From: CAUZFZ01 sp963579025
GTDB lineage: Bacteria > Planctomycetota > Planctomycetia > Planctomycetales > Planctomycetaceae
NCBI GenBank assembly: GCA_963579025.1
Contig: CAUZFZ010000208.1
Span: forward strand, 1 to 15,671
Direction of reading: 5' to 3'
Length of the DNA stretch: 15,671 bases
Part shown: in pieces, positions 6,744-14,695 of the stretch
How positions within the stretch are numbered: the first letter of the stretch is position 1
Layout of the letters: every line of letters starts with the position of its first letter
Program-made: the position numbers and the translations under genes
Notes under the pieces: generated by a model
Told to the model about the DNA's origin: nothing
What the model saw: the letters and a program-made list of their open reading frames with translations, nothing else
Database searches by the model: none

Positions 6744-7955
6744 TCAAGCCGTCGCCTGGTTTCCCGGCATGCCGGTGAGTGGCGACGTCGCTCGATGATG
6801 CAGCGGTTGTCCGACGGGCTGGTTCTGATTCGTCAGCGCAAACTGCCAGTTCAGTATCGCGCCGGCCACGAGAAACGGGACGTATTGAAAGCTGAGCATC
6901 AACACAGTCATCGTGCACAAGGCCAGCATGTGGCAGATGATCATCATCGCCGACGGGTAATGGCCGGACCGATACAACGCACTGACGAGCAGAATGACTC
7001 CGACATAGTGCAGCATCGCCGCCGGCAACCCGCCGACGAGAACGATCCCCAGATGAAAAATGTGAACGGTGTTTCCCAGGTGCTGAGTCAACTCGCGCGA
7101 CGTTCCCATGTATCCCAGTCCAGTGAACCAGCACTCGGGCACGTACTCCATCGCATAGCGTAATGTTGATGTTCGTTCCCACAACGAGATGTCAGCTCGG
7201 TCGATCCTCACGCTGACAGTCGTCGTCACCACGTCGACCGTTTCCTGCAGTTGAGGTGACAGCACGAACACACTGGTGATGAGCAGCACAAGGACCGTTC
7301 CCAGAGTCACAATGCCGCGGCGGTTTGGCTCGCGCGTCAGGTAAAACAACAGACCAATGCTGGCGAAGATGGCCGACTTGGCCAGCGTCGCGACCAGCCC
7401 GAGCAGCAGTACTCCCAGCAGTCCGAGACGCCAGCGGTGACTGGGCACATACAGCAGCAGCGCGAACATCGGCGAGATGGCCATACACAGCCCGCTGCAA
7501 CTGATATTGAGGCCGGCTGACCGGGTGGCACCGAATACGGTCCAGATAGAACTGCGGCCCACCGCGTCGAGAACGCCAGTGAGTTGCAGTCCGGCGACCA
7601 GCGAACTGATGCCCATCGAAATCAGCACGCCATAGACGAGGTTCCGTGGTCGAAAGTCCGCGAACGCCACCCAACCGAACGGCAGCACGATTCCAAAGAT
7701 GTACGCCGCCTGTCCGACTTCGATGATTGATGCATCGGCATCAGTGGCCTGCGACACCAGAATGAGCGGCAGCGCCAGCAGCATGGGAATCTGCCAGCCA
7801 TGAATCCGCTGAATTCGATCAAGGTTCAGCAGGATCGCCGGGATCAGTGCCATATCACCGAATGTCAGAGCCACATCGAACGGGCGCAGCGCGGGCCACG
7901 GCAGCAGCAGAAGGGCTGCCCAGGCAAACACAAGCTGGAGACGTCGTGGCTGCAT
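6744..7955 (-). CDS. O-antigen ligase/Wzy polymerase-like membrane protein
   Basis: This 403-residue multi-pass membrane protein has about ten to twelve hydrophobic segments. Its layout is that of the Wzy_C/WaaL group: short N-terminal helices, a longer hydrophilic loop at about 245-310 (DRADISLWERTSTLRYAMEY... WFTGLGYMGT), and then terminal helices. The loop contains R residues and the G-x-G plus V-H-I-F-H segment at the place where ligases and polymerases carry their conserved H-N/H region. Such proteins join undecaprenyl-linked oligosaccharides outside the inner membrane, either polymerising them or ligating them to an acceptor. Sequence alone does not separate the two. The last 30 residues are hydrophilic and probably cytoplasmic. 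It lies 55 bases downstream of a sulfotransferase gene, supporting a surface-polysaccharide role. No clear Shine-Dalgarno precedes the ATG. Confidence 0.82.
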   Translation of the reverse strand: MQPRRLQLVFAWAALLLLPWPALRPFDVALTFGDMALIPAILLNLDRIQRIHGWQIPMLLALPLILVSQATDADASIIEVGQAAYIFGIVLPFGWVAFADFRPRNLVYGVLISMGISSLVAGLQLTGVLDAVGRSSIWTVFGATRSAGLNISCSGLCMAISPMFALLLYVPSHRWRLGLLGVLLLGLVATLAKSAIFASIGLLFYLTREPNRRGIVTLGTVLVLLITSVFVLSPQLQETVDVVTTTVSVRIDRADISLWERTSTLRYAMEYVPECWFTGLGYMGTSRELTQHLGNTVHIFHLGIVLVGGLPAAMLHYVGVILLVSALYRSGHYPSAMMIICHMLALCTMTVLMLSFQYVPFLVAGAILNWQFALTNQNQPVGQPLHHRATSPLTGMPGNQATA

Positions 7956-8010
7956 GCCAGTCGGGTCGAGATTGAGGGAAACGAGTTCTGATTCTGGAGT
8001 GGTTGCCGGG

Positions 8011-8862
8011 TCACGCGGCTTTTGACTGGCTCACATCGTCGGGAACATCTCCGACGGATTTCGCTGTGAATTTGCGTTCCGGAATCAACATCGACTGAAG
8101 ACTCGCTGGCACCAGTCGCGCGAGTTTCTGCAGTGGTCCGCGAGGCAGCTTCTTCAGCAGGACTCGGATATTCCCGGCCAAACGGCCCGAGCCCGTGCTG
8201 TGATCGAGTTCCGTGTGAAAGTTCAGGTCAGACACGGAGACAATCATTCGAGTGAAACCACTGATGCGCGCGGCGACTTGCGTCGGTGCATCGTGATACT
8301 CGTTGTAGTCGATCGTGATGTGCGGCAGTCCGAGCCGGTCGACCTGCTGCCGCGCATTTCTGGCGTGTTGCTCGATCATGTGGATCGCTCGTTTGCGATC
8401 ATCCGGTCCTGAATCGCACCAGCCCTTGCGGCGGAAGCTCAAGTAGACGTCTTCCGGGTTGCGGCTCGTCAGGATGACGCCTGTCGCGTCGTGGTCGATG
8501 AGTTGGCCCCAGTACCCCAGCGTGATGGCGAATCGGGGGTCCTTCCACATCCACGGTGAATGGCGATTCCAGTGATCCAGCAGAGCGCGGTGTTCCGCCT
8601 GGACTAGGATTCGACCGATGGCTTCGACCTGCGTGGGCGTGATGGCGTCGAATTTCCATGTGTTGTGATGCGGGAACTCCACCGATTCGAACAGGCTCAC
8701 GTTGGCGGCGATCAGGTCCTCGGCTTCGTAGTAGCCGAACGGGTTGTAGTCGTCACCGACACGCAGGCCTTCGCCGGTGTAGTAGCCTCGTCGTGCGAAA
8801 ACATCGGACGCGAGACTCGTCCCTGATCGTGGTGGTCCTACGATGATCACATTGCGCCGCAT
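8011..8862 (-). CDS. PAPS-dependent sulfotransferase family protein
   Basis: This 283-residue protein opens with VIIVGPPRSGTS (residues 5-16), the P-loop-like site that binds the 5'-phosphosulfate of PAPS in sulfotransferases. WKDPRF follows at 106-111 and LTSRNPEDVYLSF at 131-143, the latter corresponding to the 3'-phosphate-binding segment (S133, R134, S142). Family members transfer sulfate to sugars, lipids or proteins. With a polymerase gene directly downstream, a polysaccharide or its precursor is the likely acceptor, but this is inference. No membrane segment is seen, so it probably acts in the cytoplasm. AGGA lies about 8 bases before the ATG. It is the first gene of the minus-strand unit. 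Confidence 0.87.
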   Translation of the reverse strand: MRRNVIIVGPPRSGTSLASDVFARRGYYTGEGLRVGDDYNPFGYYEAEDLIAANVSLFESVEFPHHNTWKFDAITPTQVEAIGRILVQAEHRALLDHWNRHSPWMWKDPRFAITLGYWGQLIDHDATGVILTSRNPEDVYLSFRRKGWCDSGPDDRKRAIHMIEQHARNARQQVDRLGLPHITIDYNEYHDAPTQVAARISGFTRMIVSVSDLNFHTELDHSTGSGRLAGNIRVLLKKLPRGPLQKLARLVPASLQSMLIPERKFTAKSVGDVPDDVSQSKAA

Positions 8863-9310
8863 TTGGACATCCTGTCCCTTGGGATTTCCTGCCCACGAGC
8901 TGTGGCAGGTCGACTTTCGGTGTCAGGCGAGTCTATTCGCGACCGCGAAACTGCAGCAACACGGTTTTACCGGCTCTCAACTAGCAATGACGCCCCGGAA
9001 ACACCTGTCCCGACGAATCAGATTGAGTCCATTGCGAAAGCATGCGAGTCGAGGCGAGCCGTCTTGCTCAGGCGGCGTGAGAGTCGTAAGCTGCAGGGCT
9101 GGTCGTTACTTACGACACGAAGACTGTTCGGCAAGTCACCAGGTAACCGAGAAAGATTCGCTTCCCTGAAATCAGCCGCTGGGCGTTAGCCCACGGTTCT
9201 CGGCAAACCGGACGCTAACGCGTTCCGGCTGATCGAACTTCGGGAGTCGAGTAGTTCCCAGTGACTAAGAATACGACAGGTAGCCCCAGGCCAGGCCTGA
9301 AGAGCCCACC
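8863..9310. other. Divergent intergenic spacer between the sulfotransferase and CxxC genes
   Basis: These 448 bases separate two divergent starts. They contain a perfect 8-base inverted repeat (9083-9090 with 9109-9116, 18 bases apart) that could be an operator or chance, and the imperfect hairpin at 9171-9233. Open frames of about 108 codons cross it, but they lack ribosome binding sites and look like arginine/serine-rich noncoding translation. I see no convincing gene. Confidence 0.5.
9171..9233. repeat. Imperfect hairpin repeat upstream of the CxxC gene
   Basis: The arm 9171-9189 pairs with 9215-9233: eight bases at the outer end (ATCAGCCG) and seven at the inner end (GCGTTAG) match perfectly around a 4-by-4 internal loop. 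The hairpin loop is about 25 bases. The GGGCGTTAGCCC motif within it is one I recall from dispersed planctomycete repeats. It lies 77 bases before the start of the CxxC gene. Confidence 0.55.
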
Positions 9311-9928
9311 ATGACAACTCACTGCCAACGAAATCGTTCGGGACGCGGCCTGTGTCTGCTGATGGCTCTATTCGCAGCGCCGGCGATTTCCATTGCAGCA
9401 GACACAACGTCCGCCACTGAGCCACTCGAATCCGGGCCAAAGAGCGGGGCTACGATCCATTCGTTCTTTGTCCGAGCTGTGACAGGTCCGCATCGAAATC
9501 GCTCGGTCTGTTATGTCTGCCGCTACGGCAGCCGGCCGGTTGTGATGGTCTTCGTTCAGAAGGTCGATCGCAAACTGCCCGCGTTGCTCAAGGCTGTCGA
9601 CAAAATTGTGGACAAGAATCGAGTGACGGGTCTGCGGAGCTTCGGCGTCCTGGTGACCGACGAATCATCGCGCGCTGTACCCGTACTGCAGACGATGGCG
9701 TTCGACGAGCGAATTCGGATGCCTTTGACCGCCGCGACAACCGCTGTCGCCGGCCCAGGCGGCAATCGGTTGCACCAGGACGCGGCGACGACGGTCGTGC
9801 TGTATCGCGAACAGAAGGCCGTTGCGAATCTGGCCTTCAAGTACGGCAAGCTGAATGACGAGGCGATTGGAAGCGTGCTCGACGGAATCGAAGAGTTGCT
9901 CGAAGCGGACACCGACACGGAAAAGTGA
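9311..9928 (+). CDS. Secreted protein with CxxC motif, thioredoxin-like fold possible
   Basis: This 205-residue protein has a signal peptide: a basic start, a hydrophobic core at about 13-25 and a likely cut near ISIAA at 30. After it comes GPHRNRSVCYVCRYGSR with C67 and C70, followed by a hydrophobic strand (PVVMVFVQ) and helix-strand alternation ending at about 198. A CxxC before a strand, then predicted alpha/beta structure, fits a thioredoxin-like domain with the cysteines close to its N-terminus. I recall similar proteins from planctomycetes but no assigned function. A redox role or metal binding outside the cytoplasm are both possible. The ABC-2 permease gene follows 24 bases later on the same strand, so the two are likely cotranscribed. 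No strong Shine-Dalgarno is visible. Confidence 0.72.
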   Translation: MTTHCQRNRSGRGLCLLMALFAAPAISIAADTTSATEPLESGPKSGATIHSFFVRAVTGPHRNRSVCYVCRYGSRPVVMVFVQKVDRKLPALLKAVDKIVDKNRVTGLRSFGVLVTDESSRAVPVLQTMAFDERIRMPLTAATTAVAGPGGNRLHQDAATTVVLYREQKAVANLAFKYGKLNDEAIGSVLDGIEELLEADTDTEK

Positions 9929-9952
9929 CCGCTCGCGGATTGAACGCCAACG

Positions 9953-12133
9953 ATGACAGACACCGAGTCGCAGCAGGACCGCCGCCCGCGCGCGAGCAAA
10001 GCCCTGACCATCCTGTTGATCACTCTGGCGCCGGTCATCCTCGTCCTGAACGTCACGTTTGGCGTCGAGGAGCAGGTCTCTACCTACCCGGGCGAGGCCA
10101 CGTTGCTCACGTGGGTTGTGCTCGCCCAACTGCTGATCATGTGGTTCGCGCGACGCGTGGTTCGTATCGCGTTCGCTGTATCCCTGCTGATCACGACCCC
10201 GCTGCTGGTCACGCGATTCCACTGGGGATACGACATCACGTTCGGTTTTGCGTCGCCATTAGAGGCAACGATTCTTACGTGTGTCGGAATCGTCGCACTC
10301 GTCGGATTGACGCTTGTGGGCCGGGGATTGCCGCTGGTGTCGAAGGAGTTACTCGAACAGGCGGCCCGACGTCGCACATATACACTGCGGTTCGTCTATG
10401 CATGCCTGGCGTTTCTGGCCGGGTTCAGCTTCAGCTTCCAGATTCTGCACCAGAACTGGGGTAATCCCTATGCGATCCTGGGGAAGGGCCAGGAGCTGTT
10501 TAAGCTGTTTGTGGGTATGCAGTTCTTCGGGATTTACCTGTTCATGCCAGCGATGTGCTGCAACCTGATTACCAGCGAAAAAGAACGCGACACATTGAGT
10601 CTGCTGTTTCTGACGCGCTTGTCCCCGTGGGGAATCCTGATTGGAAAATTCCTCAGCCGAATCCTGCCAATGCTGTTCTTCATGAGCCTGTCGCTGCCGT
10701 TGTTCGGGTTCGCATATTCGATGGGTGGCTTCGAAACTGAGTTGATCTGGTCAGCCGCATGGGCGCTGCTTGTTACGACGATTCAGGTCGGCACACTCGC
10801 ACTGTTGTGTTCCTGCTGGTTCCGTCGGACCGTTGGAGCATTCATTGCCAGTTACATATTCGGGTTCCTGATGCTGTTCGGCCCGTTGATGCTGGACGAA
10901 TGGACTGGCATCTTTCGCAAATTCCACGAGCAACTGGTCCCGCTGTTCGGAACAGGCGAGGTGCTTGGATACAGCCAGTACAATTTTGCGGGCATGTTCT
11001 TCGGTGTGGTCGCTCTATTCGACGGTAGACCGTCCAGCCTGAACCTGCTGTCGTGCATAATGCGCACCATTCCAATGGTGCTGCTTTCCGCCATCTTTCT
11101 GTTGTTGTCCCGTATGTGTGTCGTCCGCCGGGCGACAGCGCAACCGCGGAATCTTCTGCTGAAGATTTTCCGAAGTCTGGACAGCTTGTTCTGGACGCTG
11201 AATCAACACTTCGGGCGCGGAATTGTGCTCTCGCGGGGATCGAGCCGCCTGCCTGCGGACCGACCCATTGCCTGGCGGGAGACAACGCATCGGACGCTGG
11301 GTACGGCACGCTACCTTGTTCGCATCTTCATTCTGCTTGAGTTTCCTGTGCTGTTTGTCTGCGCGATGTGCGTCGGCTCCAGTGGCGGCGGGCTGGAGAT
11401 CATGTCCGTCATGCTGATGATGATCTGGGTCGTTGTGTCGCTACTGATTTGCGGGGCATCGACCAGTCTGATTTCAGCGGAACGTTCGAGTCAGACGTTC
11501 GACACACTGCTGACCACCCCATTGACGAATCGCGACATCCTGCGTCAGAAATTCGTGGGCACGCGACGGCTGATGTTCGTGCTGTCGGTACCGCTGCTAA
11601 CGATCTACTCGTTTCAAACCATGCTGCGGTTTGATGTGCCCGGGCTGGGACCACGGCGTTGGGGCCTCGAGGAAATGGACCCGACTTCGTTGACGTGGTG
11701 CTATTTCGCGACTGGCCTGACCACCGTGCTGATCTATCTGCCGATGATTTCCTGGTTGTCGTTCTGGATCGGGCTGAAGATTCGAAGTCAGGGAAAAGCC
11801 ATCTGTGCGGCAGTCGGCACGCTGGTGGCCTGGTGTCTGATCCCACTGCTCGTTCTGTTTCCGTTCATCATCATGATGGAGATGAATGGAACTGGTGAGG
11901 GGGAGCTGCTGACCATCGTCAGCCCGATGATGATCATTCCATTCAACGAGTTCGCCAACTATCCGGACCCGTGGGAGGCCTTCTATATCAACACGGCTGT
12001 GTACGGGACCATTATGCTGATCATGCGATTCGCGTGCCTGTTTCGGTCAGTGCGATTGTTGGGACGCCACGATTCGGTGCCGTCCGAGTCGGTGGCCGAT
12101 GTGCATCGCGCGCTCGGGACTGCGACGTCGTAA
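9953..12133 (+). CDS. Large ABC-2-type permease with two repeated permease modules
   Basis: This 726-residue polytopic membrane protein has about twelve or more hydrophobic segments. Two copies of the coupling-helix-like signature of ABC-2 permeases are visible, about 301 residues apart: ITSEKERDTLSLLFLTRLSP at about 206-225 and ISAERSSQTFDTLLTTPLTN at about 507-526. Each is preceded by a hydrophobic helix and followed by a conserved pattern (ILIGKF... / ILRQKF...). The join between halves carries RPIAWRETTHRTLG (about 437-450), a segment common in fused ABC-2 proteins. Such permeases move lipids, polysaccharides or proteins, or take part in envelope maintenance, and need an ATPase subunit. 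None is encoded in this window. It begins 24 bases after the secreted CxxC gene. The product is normal in appearance with no frame disruption. Confidence 0.85.
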   Translation: MTDTESQQDRRPRASKALTILLITLAPVILVLNVTFGVEEQVSTYPGEATLLTWVVLAQLLIMWFARRVVRIAFAVSLLITTPLLVTRFHWGYDITFGFASPLEATILTCVGIVALVGLTLVGRGLPLVSKELLEQAARRRTYTLRFVYACLAFLAGFSFSFQILHQNWGNPYAILGKGQELFKLFVGMQFFGIYLFMPAMCCNLITSEKERDTLSLLFLTRLSPWGILIGKFLSRILPMLFFMSLSLPLFGFAYSMGGFETELIWSAAWALLVTTIQVGTLALLCSCWFRRTVGAFIASYIFGFLMLFGPLMLDEWTGIFRKFHEQLVPLFGTGEVLGYSQYNFAGMFFGVVALFDGRPSSLNLLSCIMRTIPMVLLSAIFLLLSRMCVVRRATAQPRNLLLKIFRSLDSLFWTLNQHFGRGIVLSRGSSRLPADRPIAWRETTHRTLGTARYLVRIFILLEFPVLFVCAMCVGSSGGGLEIMSVMLMMIWVVVSLLICGASTSLISAERSSQTFDTLLTTPLTNRDILRQKFVGTRRLMFVLSVPLLTIYSFQTMLRFDVPGLGPRRWGLEEMDPTSLTWCYFATGLTTVLIYLPMISWLSFWIGLKIRSQGKAICAAVGTLVAWCLIPLLVLFPFIIMMEMNGTGEGELLTIVSPMMIIPFNEFANYPDPWEAFYINTAVYGTIMLIMRFACLFRSVRLLGRHDSVPSESVADVHRALGTATS

Positions 12134-12156
12134 GACCGTGGCCGACGCAGGTCGTG

Positions 12157-12245
12157 CCGATTGCAAATTGCAAGTTTCAAATTGGACACAGGCGCGTCGT
12201 TTCAAATTTGCATTTTGCATTTTGAAATTTGCACTTTGAAATCGG
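12157..12245. terminator. AT-rich imperfect inverted repeat between convergent genes
   Basis: The arm 12157-12182 pairs with 12220-12245 at about 22 of 26 positions, ending in CCGA / TCGG. The sequence is far more AT-rich than its neighbours and is built of recurring words such as TTTGCA, TTTGAAA and TTTCAAA (for example at 12161-12182 and 12201-12242). It lies between the permease stop (12133) and the stop of the convergent Sua5-type gene (12314), a place for a bidirectional terminator. Alternatively it is a dispersed repeat of the kind built from TTGCAAATT-like words. Confidence 0.6.
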
Positions 12246-12313
12246 CCCTCGAAGCAACGACCTCTCCTGTTCCGGTCTGTCCAGAGAACACAGGAAACGG
12301 GACCAGGACTACG

Positions 12314-13324
12314 TCACCGGGCAATGCGGTCAACATGACACGCTCTGGCCAACCGATCATTCAGCGCCCGTCCCAGCCCTTCATCCGGAAACGGCCAGGC
12401 GACGATAACATCGAGGCCCGCCTGATCCAGACGCCTCATCGCCGCGAAAAAACCTGCCGTGGCCGTTCGCAGGTCTCCATCGGTAGTCAGTGTTTCGATG
12501 GCGGTCGGTTCGAACGGCGTAGCGATCGGCCGCAGGCTGAGGACTCCAACTCGCAGATCGGCCAGCCGGTCTGCGTCTGCTTCGATGTTGAGAATCAGCG
12601 GCGTGCGGGGTGCGTAATGCTGTGGCAGCATTCCCGGTGAGGGAGCCGATTCGCCGCTCGACGACTGCCGGGTCTGAACGGGACCGATGACCGCTTCGAT
12701 CCGCTCCTGCGTCACACCACCGTGACGGAGCAGACAGGGTTGTTCTTCCGTGAGCAGAATGACTGTCGATTCAATGCCCACGTCACACGAGCCGCCGTCG
12801 AGAATCAGGTCGATGCGGCTTCCCAGAGTTTCCGCGACGTGCGCGGCGGACGTTGGGCTGAGCTGTCCAAAAGGATTGGCGCTGGGTGCCGCGATCGGCA
12901 GGTCGACCTGACGCAACAGCTCGCGGGCCTGCGGATGAGACGGCATGCGGACAGCAACACTCGACAACCCGGAAGTAACCAGATCGGGGACGAGGTCCGT
13001 CTTCTCCAGGACCATCGTCAGTGGTCCTGGCCAGAACTCGTGAGCCAGTTGCCGGGCTGGCTCAGGCACATCGCGCACAAGCTGGTTCAACCATTCGTCA
13101 GATGCCACGTGGACAATCAGGGGATCAAAATGCGGGCGGTCCTTGACCTCAAACACACGCGCCACCGCGTTCCTGTCGAGCGCGTTCGCTCCCAGCCCGT
13201 AAACCGTCTCGGTGGCGAATGCGACAACCTGCCCGTCGCGCAGCGCGGTCGCTGCACGTCCGATGTCGGTTGTCACGGGGCAGCTTGTCTGGTCGTCGTT
13301 CAACGGATTTCCTGTTGAAGTCAT
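12314..13324 (-). CDS. tsaC: L-threonylcarbamoyladenylate synthase, Sua5 type
   Basis: This enzyme makes threonylcarbamoyl-AMP from threonine, bicarbonate and ATP, the first step of the universal tRNA t6A37 modification, in the cytoplasm. Counting from the ATG at 13324 (336 residues), the YrdC-like domain spans about 18-210. It shows ATETVYGLGANA at 37-48, KDRPHFDPL at 61-69, FWPGPLT at 98-104, PSAN at 147-150, GIESTV at 183-188 and RHGG at 200-203. The linker PSPGMLPQHYAP at 228-239 and a C-terminal alpha/beta domain of about 100 residues identify the longer Sua5 form rather than the short YrdC/TsaC form. A GTG at 13354 would add 10 residues without family similarity. GGTGA just before the ATG may serve as the ribosome site. 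It diverges from the oxidase gene at 13427. Confidence 0.92.
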   Translation of the reverse strand: MTSTGNPLNDDQTSCPVTTDIGRAATALRDGQVVAFATETVYGLGANALDRNAVARVFEVKDRPHFDPLIVHVASDEWLNQLVRDVPEPARQLAHEFWPGPLTMVLEKTDLVPDLVTSGLSSVAVRMPSHPQARELLRQVDLPIAAPSANPFGQLSPTSAAHVAETLGSRIDLILDGGSCDVGIESTVILLTEEQPCLLRHGGVTQERIEAVIGPVQTRQSSSGESAPSPGMLPQHYAPRTPLILNIEADADRLADLRVGVLSLRPIATPFEPTAIETLTTDGDLRTATAGFFAAMRRLDQAGLDVIVAWPFPDEGLGRALNDRLARACHVDRIAR

Positions 13325-13426
13325 TTCACCGCAGTCTTCGGCTTTCCGCCGCACAATCGATGCACGCCGTCAGACCGCGTAATATGGCGGGATCGCAGTA
13401 CGCGGAACCCTTCGAGGACGTCTGTA

Positions 13427-14662
13427 ATGAATCGTCGTGTGTTTTCTCAATTGATGGCGTTCGGCGCCGGGCTGTTTTCCGTACCATTGGCGCTCATGGG
13501 ACAGAACCAATCAGACGGCGGCGACACGGGCGATGACGAATCGGATGACACGTCACTGCCTGGATTACCCTGGAAGAAACCACCAGTGACGGTCGAGGAC
13601 TTCATTCCGCTCGCTCAGGCAAAGCTCCCGAAGGCGACATTCGATTACGTCACCACCGGATCGGAAGACGAGGTCACTCTGCGGGAAAATGTCGCCGCAT
13701 TCCGGCGGATCAAGGTGCTGCCTCCGTTGCTGCACGGTGTTCAGGATGCGGATCTGTCGACGACCGTGCTGGGCCAGCGGATCGAACTGCCCGTCCTGAT
13801 TGCACCCGTTGCCGCGTTGCGGATGTATCACCCGGATGGTGCTCTGGCTGTTGCACGCGCCGCGCAGAAAGCCGGAACGATCTTTGTTCCGAGTACGAGC
13901 GCGTACAACAGCGTCGAGGAGATCGCTGCGGCGGCGACCGGTCCGAAGTGGTTTCAACTGTACGCGCCTCGCGACCGTGACGTCGCGCGACGCCTGGTCC
14001 GCCGCGCCGAACAGAGTGGCTACAAAGCAATCGTCGTCACGGTCGACCTGGGCGAGCGGAAAGACGCCGATCTGCGCAATGAGTTCCGGCCGCCGAGAGA
14101 GTTTCTGCTCAAGCATCTGCGGGATGTCGGGCACACTCAGATCACGGGGAAAGAGAGCGACAAGGAGCTGCTGGCTTTTAACGCGAACGCATGGGACGTC
14201 TCGCTGAGCTGGGACTTTTTCAAATGGCTGCGAGGTGTGACGAAGCTGCCGATTGTTCTGAAAGGCGTGCTGACAGTGTCGGCCGCCGAGCAAGCCGTCG
14301 AACTGGGTATGGACGCAATCATCGTCTCGAATCATGGCGGCCGTCGCATTGATGGGATGCCGGCGAGTATCGATGTGTTGCCGGACATCGCGCTGGCTGT
14401 CGGTGATCGAACAGAAGTCCTGCTCGACAGTGGCATCCGTCGCGGCGGCGATGTGTTGCGAGCCATCGCGCTGGGAGCCAAAGCCGTGCTGATCGGCCGG
14501 CCACATGCATGGGCTTTGGCGGCCGGCGGCGAAGCGGGCGTGACCCGCGTGCTGGAGATACTGCGAGACGAACTGGCAACCGTCATGGTTGCCTCAGGCT
14601 GCGCGACGGTCGCCGATATCGACGGTTCAATTTTCACCGGGGAACGGTCCGACAGCGTGTGA
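13427..14662 (+). CDS. FMN-dependent alpha-hydroxy-acid oxidase/dehydrogenase, probably Tat-exported
   Basis: This 411-residue protein belongs to the glycolate oxidase/L-lactate dehydrogenase (LldD) family, which oxidises L-2-hydroxy acids to 2-keto acids with FMN. By comparison with spinach glycolate oxidase the active-site set is complete: Y74 (FDYVTTGSEDE), Y179 (FQLYAPRDR), D207 (VTVDLGE), K279 (LPIVLKGV), H303 and R306 (SNHGGRRID). The phosphate-binding region DSGIRRGGDVLRA (334-346) and IGRPHAW (356-362) are also present. The N-terminus, NRRVFSQLMAFGAG and a hydrophobic run to about 25, looks like a twin-arginine signal. An acidic, glycine-rich linker (about 27-45) follows. A folded FMN enzyme exported by Tat would be reasonable. 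Substrate and electron acceptor are not determined. ubiX starts 33 bases downstream on the same strand. Confidence 0.9.
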   Translation: MNRRVFSQLMAFGAGLFSVPLALMGQNQSDGGDTGDDESDDTSLPGLPWKKPPVTVEDFIPLAQAKLPKATFDYVTTGSEDEVTLRENVAAFRRIKVLPPLLHGVQDADLSTTVLGQRIELPVLIAPVAALRMYHPDGALAVARAAQKAGTIFVPSTSAYNSVEEIAAAATGPKWFQLYAPRDRDVARRLVRRAEQSGYKAIVVTVDLGERKDADLRNEFRPPREFLLKHLRDVGHTQITGKESDKELLAFNANAWDVSLSWDFFKWLRGVTKLPIVLKGVLTVSAAEQAVELGMDAIIVSNHGGRRIDGMPASIDVLPDIALAVGDRTEVLLDSGIRRGGDVLRAIALGAKAVLIGRPHAWALAAGGEAGVTRVLEILRDELATVMVASGCATVADIDGSIFTGERSDSV

Positions 14663-14695
14663 TGCGGCGTCCGGAAGACTCTTGTTGGAATCCCC

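Noticed and set aside
9083..9116. 8-bp inverted repeat GTCGTAAG/CTTACGAC as an operator
   Set aside because: The match is perfect but short, with an 18-base spacer; one such pair in 448 bases could be chance and no regulator is adjacent.
8863..9189. Possible 108-codon gene in the divergent spacer
   Set aside because: It starts against the sulfotransferase start codon, lacks a ribosome site and has an arginine/serine-rich noncoding look.
12722..13318. 198-codon open frame antisense to the Sua5-type gene
   Set aside because: It mirrors conserved motifs of the threonylcarbamoyladenylate synthase on the other strand and shows no independent features.
13379..13385. TAATAT as a -10 box for the oxidase gene
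   Set aside because: The position is plausible, but no matching -35 element is seen at the right distance, and planctomycete promoters cannot be called reliably by eye.
13565..14506. Long open frame of 313 codons antisense to the hydroxy-acid oxidase
   Set aside because: The opposite strand encodes a full family member with all catalytic residues. The antisense translation has no family-like features and is a GC-rich codon shadow.
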